Below, piece by piece: positions 7,716 through 16,300 of a DNA stretch of 52,442 bases (its first letter is position 1; every line of letters begins with the position of its first letter). Both the position numbers and the translations under genes were made by a program. The stretch is from Dehalococcoidia bacterium (GTDB lineage: Bacteria > Chloroflexota > Dehalococcoidia > SM23-28-2), in contig JAUWYP010000015.1 of NCBI GenBank assembly GCA_030615765.1, forward strand, positions 1-52,442, given 5' to 3'. Under the pieces are notes generated by a model. It did not search any database. It was not told the origin of the DNA and saw only the letters and a program-made list of their open reading frames with translations.

Positions 7716-8867
7716 GTGATCGCATACATCATCCGGCGAACCATTCAGATCGCCCTGACCATGGTTCTGTTCGTTACAGTCGTCTTCTTCATGCTGCAGG
7801 CTCAACCAGGGGACATCACTGTTCAGTACGCTATGAACCCGGACATCCCGCCGGAAGCGCGGGAGAGCATCCAGGAGCGGTTCGGAGTGGACAAGCCCGT
7901 CTGGGAGCAGTGGACCCTCTACATGAAGAACATTATCACCGGAGACCTGGGCGTCTCCTTTGGGCAGTACCCCAGGCCCGTCATGGACATCCTCCTGGAG
8001 CGCCTGCCGCGGACGCTGATGTTGTTCATGACGGCCGCCGTCATCTCCTTCTACCTGGGGTTTGTGATGGGGAAGATCCTGGCCTGGCGCCGGGGCGGCA
8101 TTATCGAGTACGTGAGCACCATTGGCGGCGTCGCTCTGTATACCGTGTTCACTCCCTGGTTCGCCCTGCTTATCATCTGGCTGTTCGCCGTTCAGTTAGA
8201 CTTGTTCCCTGTCGGCAAGTTCATAGACGTCTCATTATGGCGCACCCAGTCTGTGAGCGCCAATACCATCTTCAACGGCATGCTCATCAGCGTCGCTTCC
8301 CTGTCCGCCTTCTTGCTCATGGTGTACGCCCTGGCCACGAAGCTCAAATCGGCCTGGAAGGGAAAGATCGTCCGTGGTATCGTCGTCGGCTCCCTGGGGA
8401 TCATGGTGCTCGCGTGGAGCTTGTCCGGCGTCGGGCACCTGGCGTTGGATATCATCAAGCACATGATGCTGCCGGTTCTGGTCCTTACCCTTATCTCCTT
8501 CGCCGGCACGATGCTCCTTACGCGCACCAGCATGCTGGAGAGTATGCGCGAGGACTACATCATGGCGGCCCGGGCCAAAGGCCTGCCGGAGTCGGTGATC
8601 AGGGACAAACACGCGGCCCGCAACGCCCTCCTCCCCGTCGTCACCAGCCTGGTGTTCAGCCTGGCCTTCGCCATCGACGGCGGCGTCATCACCGAGAGCA
8701 TCTTTTCCTGGCCGGGTATAGGTCTGACCCTCCTTGATTCAGTGACAGAGGAGGACATACCCCTGGCTGTAGGGGCCCTGGTCATCACCGGCATCTTCGC
8801 TCTCGTGGCCCACTTGGTGGCCGATATCCTCTATGTCTATCTGGACCCGAGGATCCGCTATCAATGA
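7716..8867 (+). CDS. ABC peptide permease, DppB/OppB type
   Basis: This is the first inner-membrane permease of the importer. MIAYIIRRTIQIALTMV is the canonical DppB start, and FGVDKPVWEQWTLYMKNI with GDLGVSF follows the family. The EAA loop is at EDYIMAARAKGLPESVI, the site that docks the ATPases. At 383 residues it is 40-70 longer than usual; the extra part sits between about 170 and 245, with additional hydrophobic segments around LISVASLSAFLLMVYALA and GIVVGSLGIMVLAW. It starts at GTG 7716 with AGGGGAAAGA upstream and overlaps the next gene by four bases (ATGA). Confidence 0.9.
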   Translation: MIAYIIRRTIQIALTMVLFVTVVFFMLQAQPGDITVQYAMNPDIPPEARESIQERFGVDKPVWEQWTLYMKNIITGDLGVSFGQYPRPVMDILLERLPRTLMLFMTAAVISFYLGFVMGKILAWRRGGIIEYVSTIGGVALYTVFTPWFALLIIWLFAVQLDLFPVGKFIDVSLWRTQSVSANTIFNGMLISVASLSAFLLMVYALATKLKSAWKGKIVRGIVVGSLGIMVLAWSLSGVGHLALDIIKHMMLPVLVLTLISFAGTMLLTRTSMLESMREDYIMAARAKGLPESVIRDKHAARNALLPVVTSLVFSLAFAIDGGVITESIFSWPGIGLTLLDSVTEEDIPLAVGALVITGIFALVAHLVADILYVYLDPRIRYQ

Positions 8868-9862
8868 CCGACTCAAGCCAGACAGCAGAAACGACGGTGT
8901 ACCCGGGCCTCTGGCAGGCCCGGCTGGGGCTGTTATTCAAGGGGCTACGCCAGAACTGGTCCCTGTTCGCAGCGAGCAAGATAGGCCTGGTGGGACTGGC
9001 CATCATCCTCTTCTTTGGCCTGATGGTCATAGCCGAGCCCTTGCTGAGACAGACGGTGTGGGACGAGCGGGGGTTCCACCCTGACTACGGGGCGCCCTTC
9101 GAAGTCTACGATCCTGTAATGGGGTACGACATACCGCCCGAGGGTAAGGCCCATCCCCTGGCGCCGTCCTGGAGGCATCCCTTGGGCACCGACGAGAACG
9201 GTAGAGATATCTTGAGCCAGCTCATGTTCAGCACCAGAAGCGAGTTCACCTTGGGACTCACCGCTGCCGCGATCACCGCGATCGTTGCCACGCTGGTGGG
9301 AGCCTTTGCGGCCTACTACGGCGGTATCGTGGATACGCTGTTGATGCGCCTGGCTGACCTCATTGTCCTGTTCCCCCTTATCTCATTCCTCATCCTCGTC
9401 AGTGCCCTGTTTCCCCTCGGCCTGCTGGAGTTGGCGCTGTTCGTGGGGCTATTTGTGGGGTTTGGCGCCACCGCCATCATCCTCAAGTCCCAGGCGCTGG
9501 CTATCAAGGTCAAGCCTTATATCGAAGCGGCCCGAATAGCCGGCGGCGGCCACCTGCACATCATCCTCTCCCATTTCGTGCCCAACCTCCTTCCTCTAGC
9601 TTTCCTCTACATGATGTTCACTGTAACCACCGCCATCTTCTCCGAGGCTGTCCTGTCCTACTTCGGCCTGCTCCCCGATGTCACGACGAGCTGGGGATTC
9701 ATGATCAACACGACCAAACAAACGGGCTACACGCTTCAGTTTATAGAGAAGTGGTGGCTCATTTTCCCGGTCAGCGCCTCCATCACCCTTCTCTGTTCTG
9801 CCTTCTATCTTGTGGGCCGCGGCCTGGATGAGGTGGTGAACCCACGATTGCGACGTCGATGA
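8864..9862 (+). CDS. ABC peptide permease, DppC/OppC type
   Basis: The second permease (332 aa) pairs with the upstream DppB-like protein to form the channel. After a cytoplasmic N-terminus it has six membrane segments; HPLGTDENGRDILSQLMFSTR is the strongly conserved DppC block, and IEAARIAGGGHLHIILSHFVPN is the EAA loop contacting the ATPases. Start ATG 8864 overlaps the previous stop and its own stop overlaps the next start, so translation is coupled along the operon. Confidence 0.92.
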   Translation: MTDSSQTAETTVYPGLWQARLGLLFKGLRQNWSLFAASKIGLVGLAIILFFGLMVIAEPLLRQTVWDERGFHPDYGAPFEVYDPVMGYDIPPEGKAHPLAPSWRHPLGTDENGRDILSQLMFSTRSEFTLGLTAAAITAIVATLVGAFAAYYGGIVDTLLMRLADLIVLFPLISFLILVSALFPLGLLELALFVGLFVGFGATAIILKSQALAIKVKPYIEAARIAGGGHLHIILSHFVPNLLPLAFLYMMFTVTTAIFSEAVLSYFGLLPDVTTSWGFMINTTKQTGYTLQFIEKWWLIFPVSASITLLCSAFYLVGRGLDEVVNPRLRRR

Positions 9863-10815
9863 ACACCGTACTGGCTGTGGAAGGCCTGAGCATGCACTTC
9901 TCCACCAGGGAGGGTGCGGTACAGGCAGTGGATGATGTCTCTTTCGAGCTGCAAGCGGGTGAGACGCTGGGCCTGGTGGGGGAATCCGGCTGCGGCAAGA
10001 CTTCCCTGGCTATCGCCATACTAAAGCTGCTGCCGGACAACGCTCAGATTGTGGGGGGACATGTCTACTTCAAAGGCCAAGACCTGGTTCCCTTGAGCGA
10101 GAGGGAGATACGTCAATACCGCTGGAAGAACATCTCCATGATCTTCCAGGCGGCGATGAACAGTCTCAACCCCGTCTACCGCGTGGGTGACCAGATAGTT
10201 GAGGCCATCCTTGCTCATGACAAGATCTCGCCGGAAGCAGCGATGCAGCGAGTCAGGGAGTTGTTCGGGCTGGTGGGCCTGGATGAGCACGATATCGACC
10301 ACTACCCTCACGAGTACAGCGGCGGCATGAGGCAGCGCGCGGTCATCGCCATGGCCCTGGCCTGTGACCCGGACGTGGTCATCGCCGATGAACCGACAAC
10401 CGCCCTGGATGTGCTGGTTCAAGACAAGATACTGCGGGAGCTGCGCGACATCCAGAAGCAGCTCAACATGAGCATGATCTACATCTCCCACGACATAGCC
10501 GCCGTGGCAGAGATGAGCCACCGCATCGGCGTCATGTACGCGGGCAAGATCGTCGAGGTGGGTGAGACGTCGCAAGTCCTTCGGCAGCCCTTGCACCCCT
10601 ACACTGAAGCCTTAATGGCTTCCTTCCCTAGCCTGAAGGGACAGAAGAAGAAGCTGGAATCCCTTCCGGGCGAGCCCCCGGACCTCGTCAGCCCGCCCGA
10701 GGGCTGCCGCTTCCGTCCCCGCTGTCCTTTCGCAACGTCTATGTGTGAGGAAAGCGAGCCGCGGTTAGAATTCCACCGGGATCATGAGATGGCCTGCTGG
10801 CATCCGCTGAAGTGA
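9859..10815 (+). CDS. ABC peptide transporter ATP-binding protein, DppD/OppD type
   Basis: The 318-residue cytoplasmic ATPase carries Walker A GESGCGKTS, Q-loop MIFQAAMNSLNP, signature YSGGMRQR and Walker B VVIADEPTTALD, with H-loop IYISHD. The C-terminal oligo-HPY extension (HPYTEALMASFP) ends in the Cys-rich CRFRPRCPFATSMC that is typical of DppD/OppD and may bind an iron-sulfur cluster in some homologues. It overlaps the permease gene by four bases. It acts with the DppF-like partner as the heterodimeric motor. Confidence 0.93.
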   Translation: MNTVLAVEGLSMHFSTREGAVQAVDDVSFELQAGETLGLVGESGCGKTSLAIAILKLLPDNAQIVGGHVYFKGQDLVPLSEREIRQYRWKNISMIFQAAMNSLNPVYRVGDQIVEAILAHDKISPEAAMQRVRELFGLVGLDEHDIDHYPHEYSGGMRQRAVIAMALACDPDVVIADEPTTALDVLVQDKILRELRDIQKQLNMSMIYISHDIAAVAEMSHRIGVMYAGKIVEVGETSQVLRQPLHPYTEALMASFPSLKGQKKKLESLPGEPPDLVSPPEGCRFRPRCPFATSMCEESEPRLEFHRDHEMACWHPLK

Positions 10816-10852
10816 GGAGGGAGGTGCTGTCCTGGCCCAGCCCATTTTAAGG

Positions 10853-11821
10853 GTGGAAGGACTGGCGAAGCGCTTCCCGGTGACTAAAGGCGTCTTCGGC
10901 CGGACCAAGCACTTCGTTCACGCTGTAGAGGGCGTAAGCTTCAGTATCGGCGAGGGGGAGGTGTTCGGCCTCGTAGGGGAATCCGGTTGCGGGAAGACCA
11001 CGATGGCGAGGCTGGTGGTGAAGCTGGAGGAACCCTCGGATGGCTACATCCACTTCCGCGGCGACGATAACACGTTTGAGGACATAACCGGCCTGAAGGG
11101 TAGGCGGCTGAAGCGGTTCCGTCGTCGGGTCCAGATGATCTTCCAGGATCCCTACGAGTCCATGAATCCCCGCAAGACCGTCTACGATACCGTGGCGGAG
11201 CCGCTAGTGGTGCAGGGGATCGGCACCGCCTGGGGGAGGCAGGCACGAGTTGTCGAGCCGCTGGCCCAGGTGGGGCTGACTCCGCCCGGCGTCTACCTCT
11301 TTCGCTATCCCCATGAACTCTCCGGCGGGCAGCGGCAGCGCGTCGCTATAGCCAGAGCCCTCGTCCTTGGCCCTTCCCTTATCGTCGCTGACGAGCCGAC
11401 ATCGATGCTCGACGTGTCGATACGAGCCGGGATCATGAACCTGCTGCTGGCTCTGAGAGACGACCTCAATCTGAGCTACCTTTACATCACTCACGACCTG
11501 GCGGTGGCCCGCTATATGTGCGACCGTATCGCAGTCATGTACCTGGGCAAGATCGTTGAGCTGGCCGACAGCGAAGAGCTATTACACAATCCCCGTCACC
11601 CCTACACTCGTGCGCTGATATCAGCCGTGCCGGTGCTCGACGCGGCAGGCAGGGGCGAGCCGTTTGAGATCAAGGGTGGCGTCAGTAAGCCCGTCGATCC
11701 CCCGCCCAGGTGCCGATTCTACGACAGGTGCCCCATGGCAGCTGAGATCTGCCGCACAAATGACCATCCGCCCCTCGAAGAGAAGGCGCGTGGCCATTAT
11801 GTGGCATGCTACAAGGTATAG
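10853..11821 (+). CDS. ABC peptide transporter ATP-binding protein, DppF/OppF type
   Basis: This is the second ATPase of the importer, with Walker A GESGCGKTT, Q-loop MIFQDPYESMNP, signature ELSGGQRQR, Walker B LIVADEPTSMLD, and a C-terminal Cys cluster CRFYDRCPMAAEIC. GTG 10853 is the first conventional start, but family similarity extends seven codons upstream (VLAQPILR). A strong AGGAGGGAGG (10816-10823 region) sits eight bases before CTG 10832, so translation may really begin at that CTG. It is the last gene of the operon. No obvious T-tailed terminator follows; about 230 non-coding bases separate it from the radical SAM gene. Confidence 0.92.
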   Translation: MEGLAKRFPVTKGVFGRTKHFVHAVEGVSFSIGEGEVFGLVGESGCGKTTMARLVVKLEEPSDGYIHFRGDDNTFEDITGLKGRRLKRFRRRVQMIFQDPYESMNPRKTVYDTVAEPLVVQGIGTAWGRQARVVEPLAQVGLTPPGVYLFRYPHELSGGQRQRVAIARALVLGPSLIVADEPTSMLDVSIRAGIMNLLLALRDDLNLSYLYITHDLAVARYMCDRIAVMYLGKIVELADSEELLHNPRHPYTRALISAVPVLDAAGRGEPFEIKGGVSKPVDPPPRCRFYDRCPMAAEICRTNDHPPLEEKARGHYVACYKV

Positions 11822-12051
11822 AGCAAAGCCGGTCCAGCCAAGACGCGCTGCGGGCCTCCCTGCTTCCGACACGGATCCCGCTCTGACACAACAATCCCGC
11901 CACTTCGCAGGCCTAGGTTGCGGGTCATCGAACGCCTCTGGCGTCGGTCTGGCGCTTGGCCTGCGCCTTCCTTGAAGGCCAAGGTTGCCCGTGAGCGCCA
12001 CGCTCCAATAACATTGACTCAAGAGGCTAGCCGGCTGATCGGAGAGGGACG

Positions 12052-12963
12052 ATGGCGAGACTGCGCGAGCTACACCTTCTGCTCACCTATCAGTGCACCT
12101 TCGAGTGCGACCACTGCTTCGTCTGGGGAAGCCCCTTTCAGGTGGGGACGATGACCGTGGGCCAGATCCGTGACCTGCTGGCCCAGGCCGAGAAGCTGGG
12201 CAGCATCGAAATGATCTACTTCGAGGGGGGCGAGCCGTTCATGTACTATGCCACCCTCCTGGAATCGATTCGACAGGTCAAGGCCCGCGGCTGGCGGGCG
12301 GGGATAGTGACCAGCGCCTACTGGGCCCCCGCTCGGGAGGACGCCTTGCTTGCCCTACGCCCCTTCGTCGACGTCGGCCTCGACGCGCTATCCGTGAGCG
12401 ATGACGCCTATCACGGCTCGAACGGGGAGCAGTCTCCACCGCGGCTGGCAAGTCAGGCAGCAACCGAGCTGGGCATCGGCACCAGCGCCATCTCCATCGA
12501 GCCGCCCTCACCGACCGTGCCGCCATCAGGCGAAGGCAAAGGGGAGCCCGTCGTGGGTGGGGGAGTGAAATTTCGCGGTAGGGCCGTCGCCAAGCTGCTG
12601 GAAGGGCTGCCCAGGCGTCTCTGGCAAGAGCTGACCACCTGCCCGTACGAGGACCTCGCCGACCCGATGCGCGTCCACATAGACCCCTTGGGCTTCGTCC
12701 ATCTGTGCCAGGGCATCGTCCTTGGCAACGTGTGGGCCAGGCCGTTGGTCCACATCATGTCGTCATACGTTCCCAGCGCCCATCCCATCTCCGGGCCGCT
12801 GCTGGAAGGCGGGCCAGTAGCCCTGGCCAGAGCGTTCGACGTGGCCCACGAGGATTCGTACGTGGACGAGTGCCATTTCTGCTACGACCTTCGCGACAGG
12901 CTGCGCTGCAAGGCGCCCGAGTGGTTGGCGCCTGACCAGATGTACGGCGTTCCCGAGAGCTAG
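12052..12963 (+). CDS. Radical SAM protein with C-terminal cysteine cluster
   Basis: LTYQCTFECDHCFVWG contains a C-x3-C-x2-C cluster that would hold the S-adenosylmethionine-cleaving 4Fe-4S centre. YFEGGEPFMYY is the GGE motif that binds the SAM amino group, and GIVTSAYWA matches later barrel strands. The C-terminus has CPYEDL, HLCQGIVLGN and CHFCYDLRDRLRC, a SPASM/twitch-like arrangement that could bind an auxiliary cluster, as in peptide-modifying enzymes. Its middle (about residues 140-180) carries a low-complexity Pro/Gly loop. The target is unknown, and no precursor peptide gene is evident beside it, unless the small downstream protein is one. ATG 12052 follows GGAGAGGGACG. Confidence 0.82.
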   Translation: MARLRELHLLLTYQCTFECDHCFVWGSPFQVGTMTVGQIRDLLAQAEKLGSIEMIYFEGGEPFMYYATLLESIRQVKARGWRAGIVTSAYWAPAREDALLALRPFVDVGLDALSVSDDAYHGSNGEQSPPRLASQAATELGIGTSAISIEPPSPTVPPSGEGKGEPVVGGGVKFRGRAVAKLLEGLPRRLWQELTTCPYEDLADPMRVHIDPLGFVHLCQGIVLGNVWARPLVHIMSSYVPSAHPISGPLLEGGPVALARAFDVAHEDSYVDECHFCYDLRDRLRCKAPEWLAPDQMYGVPES

Positions 12964-12972
12964 GGGAGGAGC

Positions 12973-13119
12973 GTGGCGGCGAAGGACCGGCCCGCTGGTA
13001 GGGCCATCGAGTACGGCGACCAGCTCTTCTCCTCCCTCAGCGCCGCCGCCAAAGCGGTCACCGGCCACCCCACAAACGGTTGGCTCTTCTGGCGCCTCGC
13101 TGAGAGCAGCGAGCAGTAG
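12973..13119 (+). CDS. Small RAMA/DUF4357-like protein, 48 aa
   Basis: GTG 12973 follows GGGGAGGAG by a few bases and begins ten bases after the radical SAM stop, so the two are probably co-transcribed. The product contains FSSLSAAAKAVTGHPTNGW followed by LFWRL. I recognise this as the core of the RAMA/DUF4357 fold (SPSAAA-x-VTG-x-NGW-x-FW), usually attached to DNA methylases and restriction enzymes, where it is thought to recognise DNA. DUF2924 proteins have a similar core. As a stand-alone 48-residue chain it is shorter than usual and may be a fragment that is still translated. Confidence 0.6.
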   Translation: MAAKDRPAGRAIEYGDQLFSSLSAAAKAVTGHPTNGWLFWRLAESSEQ

Positions 13120-13264
13120 CCGCCTCTGCCCTCGCCCAAACCAGCCACCAGGTCCGCCCAGGCCCGGTGGCTGGCCCCTTCTTGGTCAAGGATCTCGTCC
13201 GAAGAGGCTGACTCACCCGCCGCTCGCCTGCTATCCGGAACGTGCTGCGCCTGCCCCGCCCACG

Positions 13265-13293
13265 TTGACAATGCCACTGTTTTCGCGCACTAT
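13265..13293 (+). promoter_or_regulatory. Possible promoter of the kinase-cyclase gene
   Basis: TTGACA (13265-13270) is followed at 17 bases by CACTAT (13288-13293), a weak -10. The start codon is 39 bases further on. The 145 bases before it, after the RAMA-like gene, show nothing else. Confidence 0.35.
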
Positions 13294-13332
13294 TGGCTTG
13301 CTCCAAGACGTAGAGATCGGGGGCGAACCACA

Positions 13333-16300
13333 GTGCTTTGTCCATCCTGCGGCCACGACAACCCGGCGGAAGCTCGCTTCTGCATGTCTTGCGCGGAGGC
13401 CCTCAAGCGCGTCTGTTCCGCTTGCGGCGCCGAGGCTCCGCCAGAAGCTCGCTTCTGTATGTCTTGTGCTGCGTCGCTCGAAACGCCCATACCGCCTACC
13501 CCCACCCCTGCTCCCGCCGTCCCCACCTCCTTCGCCGCCGGCCGCTACCAGGTGAAGCGCTTCCTGGGCGAGGGCGGCCGCAAGCGCGTCTACCTGGCCC
13601 ACGACACCCGCCTCGACCGCGACGTCGCCTTCTCCCTGATCAAGACCGAGGGCCTGGACGCATCCGGCCTGGCCCGCGTCCGCCGCGAGGCCCAGGCAAT
13701 GGGCCGCCTCGGCTCCCATCCTCACATCGTTACCGTCCACGACATCGGCGACGAGAACCGCCAGCCGTACATCATCCAGGAGTTCATGGAGGGCGGCTCG
13801 GTCCAGGACATAGTCGACCAGGCCCCCGACCACAGGCTTCCCATCGACCAGTGCCTCCAGATAGCCTTCGAGGTCTGCCAGGCCCTCCAGCACGCCCACG
13901 ACCGGGGCATCATCCACCGCGACGTCAAGCCGGGCAACATCTGGCTCACGGCCGACCCCTCGGCAAGCTCAGGGCAAGCTATCGCCAGGCTGGGCGATTT
14001 CGGCCTGGCAGTGGCCATCGACCTCTCCCGCCTCACCCAGGCCGGCATGATGGTGGGCACCGTGGCCTACATGCCCCCCGAGCAGGCCCTGGGCGGCAAG
14101 GTCGACGCCAGGAGCGACCTCTACGGCCTGGGGGCTACCCTCTACGAGATGCTCACCGGCCGGCCCCCGTTCTCCGGGCACGACCCGGTGGCCGTCATCT
14201 CCCAGCACCTGAATACACCGCCGGTGGCACCCTCCTTCCACAATCCGTCCCTACCTCCTGCCCTCAACGACCTTATCCTCAAGCTCCTGGCCAAGGATCC
14301 CCAGGACAGGCCCTCCTCCGCTGACGAGGCCCTGGCGACGCTGCAATCCCTCCGAGAGCAGATCGAGCAGGGCGAGGTGGTGGCCGCCGCTGAGCCTGCC
14401 GCCGTCACTCCCATCGGCCGGGTGGCTTGGGGCACCTTCGTGGGACGAGAAAGGGAGATGGAGCAGCTCAAGGAGAGGCTGGCCGACGCCTTCTCCGGCC
14501 TGGGGTCGGTGGCCATGGTGGTGGGCGACGCCGGCATCGGCAAGACCCGCCTCCTGCAGGAGTTCGCCACCTACGCCAGGCTGCGAGGCGCCCAGGTGCT
14601 CTGGGGTGCCGCCTACGAGGGGGAAGCCAGGTTGCCCTACGGCCCCTTCGCCGAGGCCCTGCAGGACTACGTCTCCCGCACGTCAGTACAGACATTGCGC
14701 CAGGCGGTGACCGAGGGAAGCTCTGTGCTCGCCCCCCTGGCGCCGGAGCTGAAGGCGAAGCTGCCCGACCTGCCCGAGCCCCCTCCCGTTGCGCCGGAGG
14801 CCGAGGCCTACCGTCTCTTCCAGGAAGTCACCGAGTTTCTCAAGAACGCCTCTACATCTGCTCCCCTGGTGCTCGTTTTGGAGGACCTCCAGTGGGCGGA
14901 CAAGGGCTCCTGCTCCCTCCTTCAGCACCTGGCCCGACGCCTGGCCGGCGGCAGGCTGCTGCTGGCCATCTCCTGCCGGGAGGCCGAGCTGGAGCCCAGC
15001 CACCCCCTCAGGGAGGCGCTGCCCCACCTCAGGAGGGAGAGCGGCTTCTGGGAGCTCCCCCTCAAGGGCCTGCGGGAGTCGGAGGTCGGGGAGCTGGTCA
15101 CCGTCCTGGCCGAGCAGGAGATCCCCCGGGCCCTGGTCCTGGCCCTCCACCAGGAGACCGAGGGCAATCCCTTCTTCGTTCAGGAGACCCTCAAGCACCT
15201 CATCGAGACGGAGGTCCTCTATCAGGAGAAGGGGCAGTGGATCAGCAAGGCCCCCATCTCCGACATCGGCCTGCCCGAGAGCGTGCGGGACGTGATGGAG
15301 CGCAGGCTGGCCGGCCTGTCCGAGGAGTGCCGCCGCCTGCTCCAGGTGGGCGCCGTGCTCGGCCGCCGCTTCAGCCTCTCCTTGGCCCAGCGGGTTGCTG
15401 AGCTGGACGAGGAGGTCACCCTGCGAGCGGTGGAGGAGGCCTTGGCTGTCCAGGTGGTGAGAGAGCAGCGCCAGGAGAGACGCACCTACTATCAGTTCAC
15501 CAGCACCCTTCTGCGAGAGAACCTGTACGGCCGCCTGAGCGCCCCCCGGCGGGAGCGGCTGCACCTGCGGGCCGCTCACGCCCTGGAGGAGGCCTACGCC
15601 GAGCGCCTGGAGGACTACGCGGCCGAGCTGGCCTATCACTACCGGGAGGCGGGAGAGGGTGTCCCCGCCGAGACGGCCCACCGCTGGGCGGTGAAGGCTG
15701 CCCGGCGGGCGCTGGCCACCTACGCGCCCGCTGAGGCGGTGCCCCTCTATCGCTCCGCCCTCGACCTGGCGGATGCCGCGGGCCTGTCCCGAGGGCAGAA
15801 GGCACGCCTCCTGTCGTATCTGGCATTGGCCCAGCGGGGTGCAGGCGACTTTGAGGGGGGGATCCAAAGCTTGGAAGAGGCCGCCCGGGGGTTCGAGGCG
15901 GCGGGCGATGTGGCCAGGGCGGCCACGGCCTACAGCGGGCTCGTTGGGTTCCTTGCCTGGCAGGGGGAACTGGAGCGCGGCCTGCGCTTCGCCGAAAAGG
16001 GGCTGGAGCTGGTCGGCCCGGCAGACCGGGCAGAACGGGCCATGCTGCTCGCTTATCACGCCTTCGACTCGGTGTACCTCCACCGCTTCGACACGGCCTT
16101 CAGGGAGGTGGCCGAGGCGGAGTCCCTGGCAGAGCACGTTACCCACCCCTGGACACTCGGAAATCTGTTCAATGCCGTCGCCTGGCTCTACCAGGCTGCA
16201 TGCTTCCCTCAGAAGGCCCAGGATGCAGGCGACCGCGCTGCGGCCGGGTACGAAGCGGCGGGCGATGTGGCCGGAGCTTGCTACGTGAGAATCCCGAGCC

